The position numbers and the translations under genes are program-made. Positions 1 through 12,900 of a stretch of 45,332 nt of DNA are shown piece after piece (the first letter of the stretch is position 1; each line of letters begins with the position of its first letter). This DNA is from Acidobacteriota bacterium (lineage in GTDB: Bacteria > Acidobacteriota > Holophagae > Acanthopleuribacterales > Acanthopleuribacteraceae). The stretch is from NCBI GenBank assembly GCA_030066195.1, contig JASJCB010000033.1:1-45332 (forward strand), read 5' to 3'. The notes beneath the pieces were generated by a model. That model did not search any database. It saw only the letters and a program-made list of their open reading frames with translations, and was not told where the DNA came from.

Positions 1-345
1 CCCCACATGCAGCAGGTAGAAAAACTGAGGGGCGGCGCGGAGTTCCTGGTCACCACCTTCCGTTACCTCTACGAGGCCGGCCGTATCGAAAACAAGGAAA
101 TCCTGGACCAAATTGCGGTAGAATCATTCTCAAAGGAGACGGGAGGATACATGATGACCATTGCGGATCAAATCAGAGAAGCCACTTGGAAGGAAGCGAG
201 GGAGGAATACCAAAAATCCTTCCGGGATTACAAAAAAGAAATAGCCGATGCGCTGAAAGCCAGAGGTATTACACTCCAAGAAATTGGCGGAGATCGAGAT
301 TTGCAGCCGCCACCAAGCCCTGCCGGCAACAGGACAACTAATTAG
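1..345 (+). CDS. C-terminal part of an Rpn/transposase_31-like protein (5' end outside window)
   Basis: The reading frame is open from the left edge, and the first ATG at 7 is probably internal, so only the C-terminal part of a longer protein is seen. The visible 112 residues have the layout typical of the tails of Rpn-family recombination-promoting nucleases/putative transposases: a helical stretch (FRYLYEAGRI), then MMTIADQIRE, then a charged coiled-coil-like run rich in K, E and R, ending in a Pro-rich tail (QPPPSP). The PD-(D/E)XK nuclease core would lie upstream and is not visible. The family call rests on the tail only and is moderate at best. The segment from 109 onward is duplicated immediately downstream. 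It has no evident functional link to the NRPS genes. Confidence 0.5.
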   Translation, partial: PHMQQVEKLRGGAEFLVTTFRYLYEAGRIENKEILDQIAVESFSKETGGYMMTIADQIREATWKEAREEYQKSFRDYKKEIADALKARGITLQEIGGDRDLQPPPSPAGNRTTN

Positions 346-386
346 CCGTTGCGGACTCGTTGCCGCCTCCCAAATTAAGTGCCGGA

Positions 387-410
387 CTCCCGAGACAACC
401 GTCTCGGGAG
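387..410 (+). terminator. Hairpin after Rpn-like gene
   Basis: A perfect 10-bp inverted repeat, CTCCCGAGAC (387-396) and GTCTCGGGAG (401-410), is separated by a 4-base loop. It lies 42 bases after the stop codon of the Rpn-like frame. It is placed like a terminator, but the following bases (TTCATTGG) are not a proper T-run, so it could instead be an mRNA-stabilising or protein-binding hairpin. Confidence 0.45.
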
Positions 411-441
411 TTCATTGGACAACCCCAGTTAAGTACCGGCT

Positions 442-714
442 CAAATTGCGGTAGAATCATTCCCAAAGGTGGCGGGAGGATACATGATGACCATTGCGGA
501 TCAAATCAGGAAGGAAGTTAGGGAAGCTGTCTGGAAGGAAGCGAGGGAAGCTGCCTGGAAGGAAGTTCAGGAGGAATACCAAAAATCCTTCCAGGCTTAC
601 AAAAAAGAAATAGCGGAGGCGCTGAAAGCCAGAGGGATCACGCTCCAAGAAATCGGCGGAGATCGAGATTTGCAGCCGCCACCAAACCCTTTCGACGACA
701 GGGTAACAAATTAG
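442..714 (+). pseudogene. Truncated duplicate of the Rpn-like C-terminus
   Basis: The frame repeats the C-terminal part of the gene at the left edge (MMTIADQIR..., KARGITLQEIGGDRDLQPPP) but has an in-frame TAA at 430-432, just before the homology begins, and no nuclease core. A short product starting at a GTG near 469 or an ATG at 484 is formally possible, though no supporting ribosome site was recognised. It differs from the upstream copy by 12 extra residues that expand the repeat xREAxWKEA. The most economical reading is a nonfunctional remnant of a tandem duplication. Confidence 0.65.
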
Positions 715-757
715 CCCCAGCGCACTCGCCGTCGCCTCCCCGTAAGTAAGTGCCAGT

Positions 758-781
758 CTCCCGAGACAAACATCCCGGGAG
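758..781 (+). terminator. Second copy of the hairpin
   Basis: CTCCCGAGA (758-766) pairs with TCCCGGGAG (773-781) with a single mismatch. This is the duplicated counterpart of the hairpin at 387-410 and lies 44 bases after the remnant's stop codon. It may insulate the NRPS gene that starts at 947 from upstream transcription. No clear T-run follows. Confidence 0.4.
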
Positions 782-937
782 TTCACTTTACATCCCCTGT
801 AACGGGAAACCCGAAAAAACACCCGGTCATCCAAACCTCTTCTTACGTAAACATCTCTTGGAACCCTTTGGTTTTGACCATGCCGCCCACCCTTTTATGC
901 CAATTCTATCGGTTCCCCTCGTCATCCCCCCATAACC

Positions 938-942
938 AGGAG
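938..942 (+). promoter_or_regulatory. Ribosome binding site of NRPS gene 1
   Basis: AGGAG lies 4 bases before the ATG at 947 and supports that start. The protein then begins directly with a TubC-type docking domain, as expected for an authentic N-terminus. Confidence 0.7.
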
Positions 943-946
943 ACCC

Positions 947-3900
947 ATGAGCACTATTGCCGATTTGCTGATCCGGTTCCGTCGCCGGGGCATTCAACTG
1001 CGCGCTGAGAACGGCAAGCTGAAATTTACCGCCGCCAAGGGCGCCCTGACCGCCGAACTTAAAAACGAACTCAAAGACCACAAGCAGGAAATACTGGCTT
1101 TTTTGGACCGAACCCAAGGCGGTCAAAGGGTCGAACCTATCCCCTGGGTCGATCGCACAACCAACCGCTTCCCGCTCTCGTTTGCCCAACGCCGCCTGTG
1201 GCTGGTAAGCCGGATGGAAGGCGCCGGTTCCGTCTACAACGTCCCCACCGCCCTGCGCCTGCGCGGTAACCTGCGACGTGAGGTATTGCAACGAGCCCTG
1301 GCCGAAATGGTCCGACGCCATGAGATCTTACGGACTTCCTTCGGCGAGGCTGAGGGTGAGCCCTATCAGGAGGTACACCCTCCCGGCGACTTCCAGTTGA
1401 TCAGCGAAACGAGACGGATTGACCAGGAGACCCGACGCGAGCAGGAGATCCGAGCCCTGGCCTCGGCAGAAGCGGGTTTTCTTTTCGACCTGACCCAAAT
1501 TCCACTCCGAGCCAGGCTGATTTGTTTCGATGACGATGATTATCTGCTGCTGGTGACGCAACACCATATCATCGCCGACGGCTGGTCCACTCAAATCCTC
1601 ATCCGAGAGTTGGCCGCGCTTTATCATGCCTTTGCCTCGGATCACCCCTCGCCTCTTCCCCCGCTGCCGCTGCAATACGCAGACTTTGCCGCCTGGCAAA
1701 GAGAACGTTTGGACGACCGACATCTACAATCCCAAACCTCCTGGTGGCTGGAGAACCTGGCCGGGGCCCCCGAGCGTTTGGACCTGCCCTTCGATCGGCC
1801 CCGACCGGCTGTACGACGATTCCGGGGCGATAACGTTGCGTTCAGCCTGGATGAGACAACCACAAACGGCCTACGCGCACTCGGCAATGCCGCCGGCGCC
1901 ACTTTGTTCATGACCGGCCTGGCCCTATTCGATCTCCTGCTGGCGCGCTACAGCGACACGGACGATATCCTGGTCGGCGCGCCCGTGGCCAACCGCGAGC
2001 ACGCGGACTTGGAGCCCTTGATCGGCTTCTTCGTCAACACCCTGGTCCTTCGCACCCGTTTGGATGGCACCACCGACTTCCCGGACCTGTTGGCCCACGT
2101 GCGCCGAACCGCAACCGAGGCGTTTTCCCGCCAGGACCTGCCGTTCGAGATGCTGGTGGAGGCCATGGGCATTCGCCCGACAGTCGATGCGAATCCGCTG
2201 TTTCAAGTTGCCTTTACGCTAAGACCCTCCGGCGAAAGCGGCTTGCAGCTTCCCGAATTGAAACTGCAAGCCGTGGAAAACCAACAACCCGTGGCCAAGT
2301 TCGATCTCAGTTTGTATCTGTTCGAACGCGGGGAGGGCATCGACGGCAAGCTGGAATACGATACCGACCTGTTCGATGCGCAAAGCGCTCGTCGCCTTGC
2401 CGATCGTTTCGTGCGCCTGGCCCAGTCAGTGGTCGCGCAGCCCCATGTCGATCCCACCGGCCTGAACCTGATCGACGAAACCGAAGCCGCGCTTCTGAGC
2501 GCCTGGAACGATACGGAACAAGCCCGGCAGCTTCCGCGGCTGGTCCACAAACCCTTCTTCGAACAAGCGGAACGGTCCCCGACGTCGATTGCCCTGGAAG
2601 TTATCGGCGAAACACCGCTAACCCTTACCTACCAAGAGCTGGCAACCCTGGTTCGTCAGTCGGTGCATCGGCTTGCCGCGAAAGGTATCGGGGTCGGCGA
2701 CGTGGTCGCGGTCCTGGCCGCCGACCGCCCTGAAACCATCATCGCCATCCTGGCCGTACTCGCTGCCGGCGCGGCCTATCTACCCCTGGCTCCGGATCTT
2801 CCCCAGGCCCGCCTCCGGGACATGATGGACCAATGCGCCTGTACCGTTGTGTTGACAGCGGATCAGGAGATTGGGGATCTTACCGAGAACCGAACGCAAA
2901 TTCGCTTGTCCCTAAGGCCGCAAAGAGTACCCGAACAAGCGCCGCTTTTGGACCTGGATGAGGGCAGTGCCGCCTATATCATGTTTACCTCCGGCTCCAC
3001 CGGCAGGCCGAAGGGCGTAGTCGTTCCCCACGGCGCGATTGCCAACCGGCTCTTATGGGCGCATCATCATTGGCCTTGCGGAACCGACCGGCGTTTCTTG
3101 ATGCTGGCCTCGTTTGCCTTCGATATCTCGCTCTGGGAGATGACGGCGCCCTTGTACGCGGGCGGAACCCTGGTTCTGCCACCGCCCGGCACACGCGGTG
3201 AACCCAAACGTTTAGCAAGCATCCTGGCCGAGCATGCCGTCACCGATGTCCATCTGGTGCCTTCCCTCCTGGAGGCCCTGCGCGGTGAAAGTCAGTTCTT
3301 GAACACACCGACCCTTACCCGTGTCTACTGCGGCGGCGAAGCCCTCCCCGACGACCTGCACCATTGGTTCCTGACGCATCACAAGGCAGAACTTCAGCAC
3401 TTCTACGGGCCGACCGAGGCGGCGATCAATGCGCTCTGCTGGGACGCTCGCGAACGAAGAGCAGAGCCCGGCGTGGTTCTGGGTCGGCCGATTGCCAACT
3501 GTCGCATCCACCTTTTGGACCGACGCGGCCGACCGACCCCCGTCGGTATCCCCGGCGAAATCTACATCGGCGGTGACGCCCCGGCTCGAGGATACCTGAA
3601 CCAACCGGGCCGAACGGCAGAGCGTTTTGTTCCCGATGCCTTCGAGGGCTCCGGGGCCAGGCTCTACCGAACCGGCGACCGCGCGGTGCGCCGTGCCGAC
3701 GGTCATCTTCGCTTCCTGGGCCGCGTCGATCAACAGGTCAAGCTGCGCGGCTTTCGCATCGAACCCGGCGAAATCGAGGCTGTCCTGCGCGAACACTCCG
3801 CCGTGCGCGAAGCCGCCGTCATCGTTCGCGACGATCTGCCCGGGGGACCCGCGCTGACAGCTTATGTCGTTGCCGAACCTCAACCCGAACTGTGGCCCTC

Positions 3901-6900
3901 CATCGGCGAATACGACGTCTACGACGAGGTGGTCTACCTGGGTCTCAGCGACGATACCCTGCGCAACGACAAGTACCGCGAGGGTCTGGCCCAAGTAGCG
4001 AAAAACAAGATCGTGTTGGATATCGGCACCGGCGCCGAGGCCATTCAAGCACGCCTGGCCCTGGAAGCGGGCGCCCGCAAGGTCTACGCGGTAGAGATCG
4101 GCGAGGAAGCCTACCGTCGCGCCGTATCCACCGTTCAGCGCCTGGGCCTGGAAGATCGGATCCGGGTTTTCCTGGGAGACGCCCGCGAAATCGACCTGCC
4201 CGAGAAAGCCGACGTTTGTGTCTCCGAAATCATCGAGTCCCTGGGCGGCGCCGAGGGTTCCGGGGTCATTCTCAACCAGGCGTGGAGACTGATGAAACCG
4301 GACGGTGTCATGGTGCCTCGACGCAGCATCACGCGAATCGCCGCCATGCGCCTGCCGCAAGATGTCCACGCCGAACCCCGCTTCTCGTCGCGAGCCCGCC
4401 GATATGTCGACAAGATCTTCAACCAGATCGGCAGGTCCTTCGACCCGCGTGTGGGCCTGACGTTTTTCACGCCCCGATATGTGATCTCTACCGACGCCGT
4501 CTTCGAGGAACTGGACCACACGGGTAAGGTCGATCCCGAATTCAACCACACGGTGCGCTTGGAAATCACCCGTGAAGGCCGCATGGACGGTTTCGTGCTT
4601 TGGTTACAGCTTGACCTGGGCGAGAACATCGTGTTGGACGCTTTAACCGAGGAGACGACCTGGTATCCCATTATCTTTCCTGTCTTCTATCCCGGCATTC
4701 ACGTTCTGCAAGGCGACGTTCTGGAGGTCCGTTGTACCGGTAAGTTGGCCGCGGACGGCCTGCACCCGGATTACGCGATCAGCGGTCACTTGCTTCACCG
4801 GAAGGGCGAGACGGAAAACTTCAGCTTCAACGCGCCCCACCGAGGCGCCGGCTATCGCCAACTGCCCTTCTACCGGATGCTCTTCGACAATGAACCCGCC
4901 GAGACTGTCGATCTGAAACAAGACCTGACCGCGACCTTGAAAGAGCGCCTGCCGGAATACATGGTGCCGCGACACCTCGTGCTGCTCGACGATCTACCCC
5001 GTAACCGCAACGGCAAACTGGACCGGGGCGCACTGCCCGCGCCCGATCGAGCGGGTTCCGTCTACACGCCGCCTCGCGGGAAGATGGAAACGGTGCCGGC
5101 CGATATCTTTGCCGAGGTCTTGGGTATCAATCGTGTCGGGCGTGACGACGACTTTTTCGCCATGGGCGGCCACTCGTTGTCGGCTACGCGCGTCACCGCC
5201 CGAATCAGCGCTCAATTGGGATGCGATTTGCCGGTGCGCGCTCTCTTCAAGGCCCCCACACCTGCCCGCCTGGCCGCGTACCTGACTCAAAACGTCCGGG
5301 AGAGCAAGGCGCCGCCGTTGGCCGCCCAGCCGCGTGAGGCCGAACGGGCCTTTCCGCTTTCCTTTGCACAAAGCCGACTCTGGTTCCTCTCCCGGTTGGG
5401 CGAGGCGCCGTCCGCCTACCATATCCCCATCGTGCTCACGGTGCACGGCGAGTTGGACCCTACGGGACTGGAACAAGCGCTTTCCGCCCTGGTGGAACGC
5501 CACGAGTCCCTGCGCACCCGGTTCATCAGTAGAGACGGTGAAGCCCGCCAGGTTGTGGACCCGCCGTTCGAGGTGAAACTTCGATTCCTTGACTTGTCCC
5601 ATCTGTATGAAGCCGATGCCCTGCAAACCCTTACGGATCTCGGAGCCGAAGCAAACAATCGGCCCTTCGACCTGGAAACCGGCCCCTTGTTTCGCGTTGC
5701 TCTGATCAAACTGGCCGATCGTTTTTTCGGACTGGTGCTTGTGCAACACCACATCGTCTCCGACGGATGGTCCACCGGTATTCTCATCCGCGAACTGGTC
5801 GCCCTCTACCAGGGGCAACCCCTGCAGCCTTTACCTCTGCAATACCCGGACTTCGCATCCTGGCAACGCCAATGGCTTCGCGGCGAGTTTCTGGAAGCAG
5901 AGCTGGATTACTGGCGCCGCAACCTGAAGGGAATCCCTGAGGTACACGAACTGCCGCTGGATTTCCGGCGACCGGCCGTACGAACCGCCGAAGGCGCTCA
6001 CTTTCCCTTCCATTTGGATGAAAACACGGTCGGCGCCTTACACCGACTTACCGAAAGCTCCGGCGCGACCTTATTCATGGTGTTGCAAGCGGCATTCGCT
6101 CTTTTGATCTCTCGTTTAAGTAATAAGGAAGACATCGTCTTGGGCTCCCCGATCGCCAATCGCAACCGGGCGGAGATCGAACCCCTGATCGGCTTTTTCG
6201 TCAACACCCTGGTGTTGAGAACAGATGTGTCGGGCGCGCCTACCTTCCGGGAATTGCTGTCGCGGGTGAAGCACAACAGCCTGGAAGCTTATGCTCATCA
6301 GGACATTCCTTTCGAGACGGTGGTCGAGGCCTTGCAACCCGAACGCAACCTCAGCCTGACCCCGCTGTTCCAAATCTTCTTCGCGCTGCAAAACCTGCCT
6401 GAGCAAACCATCCGTACCCCGGGCCTGGTGTTTGAACAAACCGAGCAACAGATGGATTCGGCCAAGTTCGACCTGTCGCTGACCTTGATAGATAACGGCT
6501 CGGTATTGGACGGCACCATGGTCTACAATACCGGGTTGTTCAAGGCCGAAACCATTGCACGCTGGTGCGGTCGGTTGTGCCACCTGTTAGTCGCCGTCGC
6601 CGCCTCACCCGAAACGAGGGTGGATCGCATCTCGCTCATGAGCCGAGCGGAACGAATCGATGTTCTGGCCGCTTTCAACGGTCCGCAGCGGGAACTGGAA
6701 GCCGATAGCTTCCCCGCAATCTTCCAAGCCAGGCTGCGAGAAAACCCGGCGGCAACGGCCCTGATTTGCGGCGATCGAATCATGACCTATCGAGACCTGA
6801 ATGATCAGGCCCTACGCATCGCCGAGCGCCTGCGACAACTGGGGGTTGCTGCCGAAGACCCCGCGGCCGTTCGCACCCGGGTCTCGTTCGATACCATCTC

Positions 6901-9900
6901 CGCTTTCCTGGGCATTCTCTATGCCGGCGCCGCCTACCTGCCGCTGGACCCCGAGGCGCCTCGGGAACGGATCGCGACCATCTTGGAAGACGCCGGCGCT
7001 CGGCTGATCCTCACGCAAAGTTATTTGGAGCCGGTTACCGGATCCATGACGCCGGTTTTTCTGGATGCTATCGAGGCTGAGGAACCCAAGGCTGACCCGA
7101 AACCCTTGGACGGCGACCGCACGGCCTATCTCATCTACACTTCCGGTTCCACGGGTAAGCCCAAGGGCGTCGCCGTGCCTCATCGCGCTCTGGCCAATCA
7201 CGCGCAAACCCTCGCCGCTGCTTTCTCCATGAAACCGGGTGATCGCGGCCTGCTCTTCAGTTCGGTAGGTTTCGATATGTCCCTGCGCCAGATCTGTACT
7301 GCCTTGGGCTCCGGGGCGGCGCTGGTCTTGAACCACCGCCACGAACCATGGGAGGGCGCGTGGCTCAGTCGATTGATCGCCGATCAGGCCGTTACCGTCC
7401 TGGTCCTGCCCGCCGCCTTCTGGCATCACTGGATTCAGGACCTCCACACGCCCCTGCCGAAACCCTTGCGCCTGATCACCACCGGGGGGGAACAAGCTCA
7501 TGCTGAAGTCCTCACTCGTTGCCTTGAATTGGGGGAGGGGCGGGTCTCCTGGATGAACGCCTACGGACCCACCGAGGCGACGATTACCGCGACAACCTTT
7601 TACCCCCATGATTTCCCCGAGTGGGGCGCGATACCGCCTGTCGGCAAGCCCATCGCCAACTTCCGCGCCCTGGTTCTGGATCGAAACCTGGAACCCGTTC
7701 CGCCGGGCGTCATCGGCAAGCTTTACCTGGGCGGCATCGGCCTGGCCAGAGGCTATCGCGGCAGGCCGGCGCTGACCGCCGAACGATTTCTGCCGGACCC
7801 GCACGCCGTGGAAGCCGGCGCCCGTATCTACGACACCGGCGACCTGGCTCGATTCCTGGCTTTCGGAACTTCGGGCATCGGCCCGCTGGTTTTTGCCGGC
7901 CGCGCCGACGAGCAGTTGAAGATTCGCGGGTTCCGCATCGAACCGGCGGAGATCGAATCTGCCCTCGAGGCAAGCCTCCGCGTAAGCCGCGCTTTTGTCA
8001 CCGATTGGGAAGCCGGCCCCGGCAACCGAGCTTTGGCGGCCTATATTGTCCCGAATGTCCAGGTCACGGACGCTTTGCCGCTCGAACTGCGTGGGGAGCT
8101 CGCCGAAAGTCTGCCCTCCTACATGCTGCCCGCCGCCTTTGTCTTCGTGGACGATTTTCCTCTCAACGTAAACGACAAGGTAGACCGTGCCGAACTGCCT
8201 GACCCGCAACCGATCAAGGCGGCCGCAACCTACCGGGCTCCATGCGGTGAACTGGAAACCGGCTTAGCAGAGATCTGGGCCCGCGTGTTGGCCCGCAAAG
8301 AGCCCGTCGGTATCAACGACAACTTCTTCGAGCTTGGCGGGCACAGCCTGTTGGCCACCCGACTGGCCGCCATGGTTCGCGAACAGCTGAACCGCGACCT
8401 GCCCTTGCGCCTTCTCTTTGAAGCGCCCACCATCGCGGAACTGTCTCCGCGCTTGACGGCACTGACAGCACCGACGGATACCATTCCCAAGCGGGAACCC
8501 GGACCGGCACAACTTTCCTTTACCCAACAACGTCTTTGGTTCATCGATCGCCTGGAGGGAGGCGGATGGGCCTACAACATCCCCAGGGCATTACGGCTGA
8601 CCGGCGCCTTCGACATTCGGGCCATGCACCGGGCGCTGACCGATGTGATTGCCCGCCACGAGATCCTGCGCACCGTCTTCCCGGAACAGGACGGTCAGCC
8701 GGTGCAACAGATCCAACCGCCCTTTACGCCGGCCCTGCCCATTCTCGATCTAAGCGATCTGGCAGTTGAGCAAAGAGAACAGACTCTGAAAGCCCTGGCA
8801 AAACAGACAGCCCGTCGCCGCTTCAATTTGGCCGAGGGTCCGCTGCTAAGCGCCGGGCTGATCCGCCTGGCCCAACATGACCACGTCCTCCTACTCAATC
8901 TGCACCATATCATCAGCGACGGCTGGAGCGCCAACCTGCTGACCGTCGAAATGACGACGTTCTACCGGGCTGCACTTTCCGGCCAACCCTCCCCGCTACC
9001 CCCGTTACCTATCCAATACGCCGATTACGCCGCTTGGCAGCGCGAACGCCTGGATGCCGGCAGCGGGATGACCTACTGGCGCGAAAAACTGGCCGGCCCC
9101 TTACCTATAGTCGACCTACCGCGCAATCACGCCCCGCAAGGTAAACCCGACTATCGCGGCGCCCAGGTCACCGCGCTGCTGTCGCAAGAGCAAACCAGGC
9201 ACTTACAAACAATGGCTTCCGACCGGGGCGCCACCCTGTTCATGTTACTGCTGGCCGCCTTTAAACTGTTGCTGGGTCGCTTGAGCGGGCAAAACGACTT
9301 GATCATCGGTGCGCCGATCGCGGGCCGTAACCATCCCCGGACGCAACACCTCCTGGGATGCTTCCTCAATAACCTTGCCTTGCGGACTAATCTGGAACCG
9401 CTGGACGGCGGCCCGCCGCTCACCTTCAGTCAACTCCTGGCCAGGGTCCGCGAAACCGTGCTGGAGGCGTTCGCCAACCAGGACCTGCCCTTCGAACGCC
9501 TGGTGGAAGAGTTGCAACCCGAGCGCAACCTGGACCGGCATCCCATCTTCGACATCATGCTGAACATGCTCAACCTGCCGCGGGATCACGAGGAGACCTT
9601 GTCAGAACCCAACATCAGCGGTATGAACTGGGGCGGCCTGGAAGCAAAATTCAACATGACGCTTTACGCCGATGTCCAGCGCGACCAACTGTTCCTGAAC
9701 CTGGTCTACAAACGCGCCCGCTACGACAAAAACCGCATGCGCGTGGTTCTCGATCAACTGGTCTGCTTGCTGGACGGCATCAGCGAAGATCCCGATCAGC
9801 CGATTGACCGCTATTCTCTGATCACCGCCGATACGGCTGCCCTGCCGGCCGATCCCTCGCAACCCATCGATGCCCCGACGGTCCCCCTCTTGCCGCAACT

Positions 9901-12900
9901 CATCGAGGCGGCGGGGACCAATCATCCGCGCCGCATTGCCGTGGAAGCCGACGGTTACCGGATGACCTATGCCCAATTGATCGCCGCCGAACAACACCTG
10001 GCCCGCGCCCTCTATCACGCGGGCATGCAGCCGGGCGATGTGACCGCCGTTCACGGTGAACGCTCGCCGGGTTTGATCACGGCCATGTTGGCCGTAGCCC
10101 GCGCCGGCGGCGTCCTTTTGCTGCTGGACCCCGCCTTGCCCGAGGCCCGCCGCTCACTGATGCTGAAAGAAGCCGGCGCCCGCGTTCTGGTCAACTTGAC
10201 AGAAGAATCCTTCCCTTTACCCGTTCAATTGAATGTGAACCCCGTTACGACGGAGACCGATGCACCGGTTCGCTCTGCCGATCTCCCCGAGATCGGGCAG
10301 GATGATCCCGCCTATGTCTTCTTCACCTCCGGTTCCACCGGCAAACCCAAGGGCGTTTTGGGTCGTCACAAGGGCCTGGCCCACTTCCTGGCCTGGCAAC
10401 GTGAAGAGTTCGCCGTCTCTCCGGGTGATCGTTGCGCTCAGCTTACCAACCTCAGCTTCGACGTGGTGTTGCGCGATATCCTCACCCCCTTGATCAGCGG
10501 CGCAACCCTATGTCTGCCCGACAACACCGCGGCCGCCGATCCGGCGCTGCTGCTTGCCTGGATGCAGGAACGCCGCATTACTCGCTGCCACACGGTGCCG
10601 TCGATTGCTGCCGTCTGGCTGGATGTGCGACCCGAGACCGTGCACCTGCCGGATTTGAAAACCGTCTTCTTCGCGGGCGAACCCCTGACCGATCACCTGA
10701 TCCAGGGATGGCGCAAGGTTTTCCCCAAGGGCGAGATCGTGAACCTCTACGGCCCCACCGAAACCTCGTTAGCCAGGTGTTTCTATCGAGTGCCCGCCCA
10801 CCCTTCGGCAGGAATCCAACCCGTCGGCCGGGCGCTGCCGCAAACCCAGGCTCTGGTGCTTAACGGCACGGGTAGGCTCGCGGGCATCGGCGAACCGGGT
10901 GAGATCGTCATCCGCACCCCCTTCCGCTCCCTGGGTTATCTCGATACGGGCGAAGCCGGCACCTTCCGTCCCAATCCCTTCGGCGACGATCCGGCCGATA
11001 TGCTGTACCGCACCGGCGATCGCGGGAGGCTGCGCCCCGACGGTATTTTGGAGATTCTCGGCCGCCTGGATTTCCAGTTGAAGATACGCGGCGTGCGCGT
11101 AGAACCCGGCGAGATTCAATCCGTCTTGCAGCGACACGAGGCGGTGTCGCGCGCCGTGATTTTGGGCATCGACGATCCCAAGCTTGGCAAACGCCTGGTC
11201 GCCTATGTTCAAGCCGAAGACCGACCGGTGCCGGGGAACGAACTACGTCGCTTCCTCTCCAATCGGCTGCCCGATGTCATGATCCCCGCCTTTTTCCTTT
11301 TCGTGGACCGGTTCCCTCTCCTGCCCAACGGCAAGATCGACCGCCCGGCCTTGCGCGCCATGGAACTGCCGGCCGAGGGGCCGACCTATAGCCGGGATGT
11401 CGCGCTGACGCCCACCCAAGAAGTGCTGGCGGGTATTTGGGCCGAGGTATTGGGTCGAGAAATAAACGATCCGAACGCGGATTTCTTCGAACTGGGCGGT
11501 CACTCGCTCCTGGCCACTCGCATCATCACCCGTGTCCGCGACCTGTTCGACGCGGAACTACCCCTACGCACGCTCTTCGAGCATCCCACCCTGGCCGCGC
11601 TGGCCCAAGCCGTTGACACATCTACGGAAACAAACACCCTACCTCCGATCACCGTGGTGGATGACCGCGCCGGCCTGCCGCTTTCGTTCGCCCAACAACG
11701 GCTATGGTTCCTGGAAAACCTGAAAGGGCCGAGCGCCACCTACAATATCGCCCGAGCCCTGCGCCTGGAAGGTATGCTGGACCGAAGCGCCCTAAAGGCG
11801 GCATTTACCCTCCTGATCGCCAGGCATGAGGTCCTGCGTACGGGCTTTCCCACCGTGGACGGCGAACCGGTGCAACGGGTTCGCCAGGAACCTTGGAGCG
11901 CCTTTCAACTGGTGGACCTGAGCACCGCCGGCGATGCCGAGAGACGCGTCCAAGCGCTTGCCGTGCAGGAAGCCGGAGCCCCCTTCGACCTGGCCGAGGG
12001 CCCCCTGGTCCGAGCTACCCTGATCATGCTTTCGGACCGAGACCACGTTCTGCTGTTCACCCTGCACCACATTATCTCCGACGGCTGGTCCACCGGCATC
12101 CTGGTTCGCGAAATAGTGACTCTTTACCAGGCAGCCGTACAAGGCCGAGACCTGACAAACGCGTTGCCGCCCTTACCGGTTCAGTACGCCGACTACGCGG
12201 TTTGGCAACGCCGCTTCCTGGACGGTCCCGTCTACGCGGGCCAAGCCGCCTACTGGCAGGAAAAACTGGCAGGCGCTCCCGAATTACTGGAACTACCCAC
12301 CGATCGACCGCGACCGCGCGTACAGACTTTTCGCGGCGGCGAAGTCCCCTTCACCATCGACGCCGACCTGATCGCTCCATTGACCGTCCTGGCGCGTCGG
12401 GAAGGCGCGACCCGCTTTATGACCATGGCGGCGGTGTTCCAAATCCTGCTGGCGCGCATCAGTCGAAGCACCGACCTGTGCATCGGCACGCCTATCGCCG
12501 GTCGGCGCAGCCGCGAGACGGAACCCCTGATCGGTTTCTTCGTGAATACCCTGGTCCTGCGCGGAGCCCTGCAAGCGGACACCGGCTTCCGAAGCATCCT
12601 GGAAAGTGTGCGCAAGGACGCCCTGGATGCCTACGCCCATCAGGACATCCCCTTTGAACGGCTGGTAGACCTGCTGCAAGTGTCGCGCAGTCTCAGCCAC
12701 ACGCCGCTCTTCCAGGTCATGCTGATCTTGCAAACCCCGGAGATCGGCCGTGCGGGCCTACCGGGACTTACCGTGCGGCCCGTGGAAAACGCACGCGGCG
12801 CGGCCATGTTCGACCTGACTCTATTCCTGACCGAAACGCCGCACCATATGCACGGTTCCTTCCAATACAACGCCGACCTTTTCGACAAACAAACCGTCGA

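Larger units (their letters stand above)
109..796 (+). repeat. Imperfect tandem duplication of an Rpn-like gene 3' end plus hairpin
   Basis: Unit 1 (109-426) and unit 2 (442-796) share the coding tail starting at CAAATTGCGGTAGAATCATT, the ACTAATTAG/ACAAATTAG stop context, the noncoding TAAGTGCC segment and an inverted repeat followed by GTTCA. Unit 2 carries an extra 36 bases (12 codons) in the coiled-coil part. The 15-base spacer contains TAAGTACCGGCTC, which resembles TAAGTGCCGGACTC inside unit 1, so the junction may have formed by recombination at this short homology. Confidence 0.8.

Noticed and set aside
874..901. TTGACC...TATGCC as a promoter for gene 1
   Set aside because: The -10 matches only three of six bases at 16-base spacing, in a short region with no other support, so it is not listed as a feature.
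3212..4549. Long minus-strand open frame (445 codons) inside module 1
   Set aside because: It lies wholly opposite well-conserved A-domain and methyltransferase sequence, and its translation shows no recognisable domain. GC-rich coding DNA commonly leaves such antisense frames open.
6812..8209. Long minus-strand open frame (465 codons) inside module 2
   Set aside because: Antisense shadow of A2; composition rich in Gly, Gln and Arg, no motif, no ribosome site noted.
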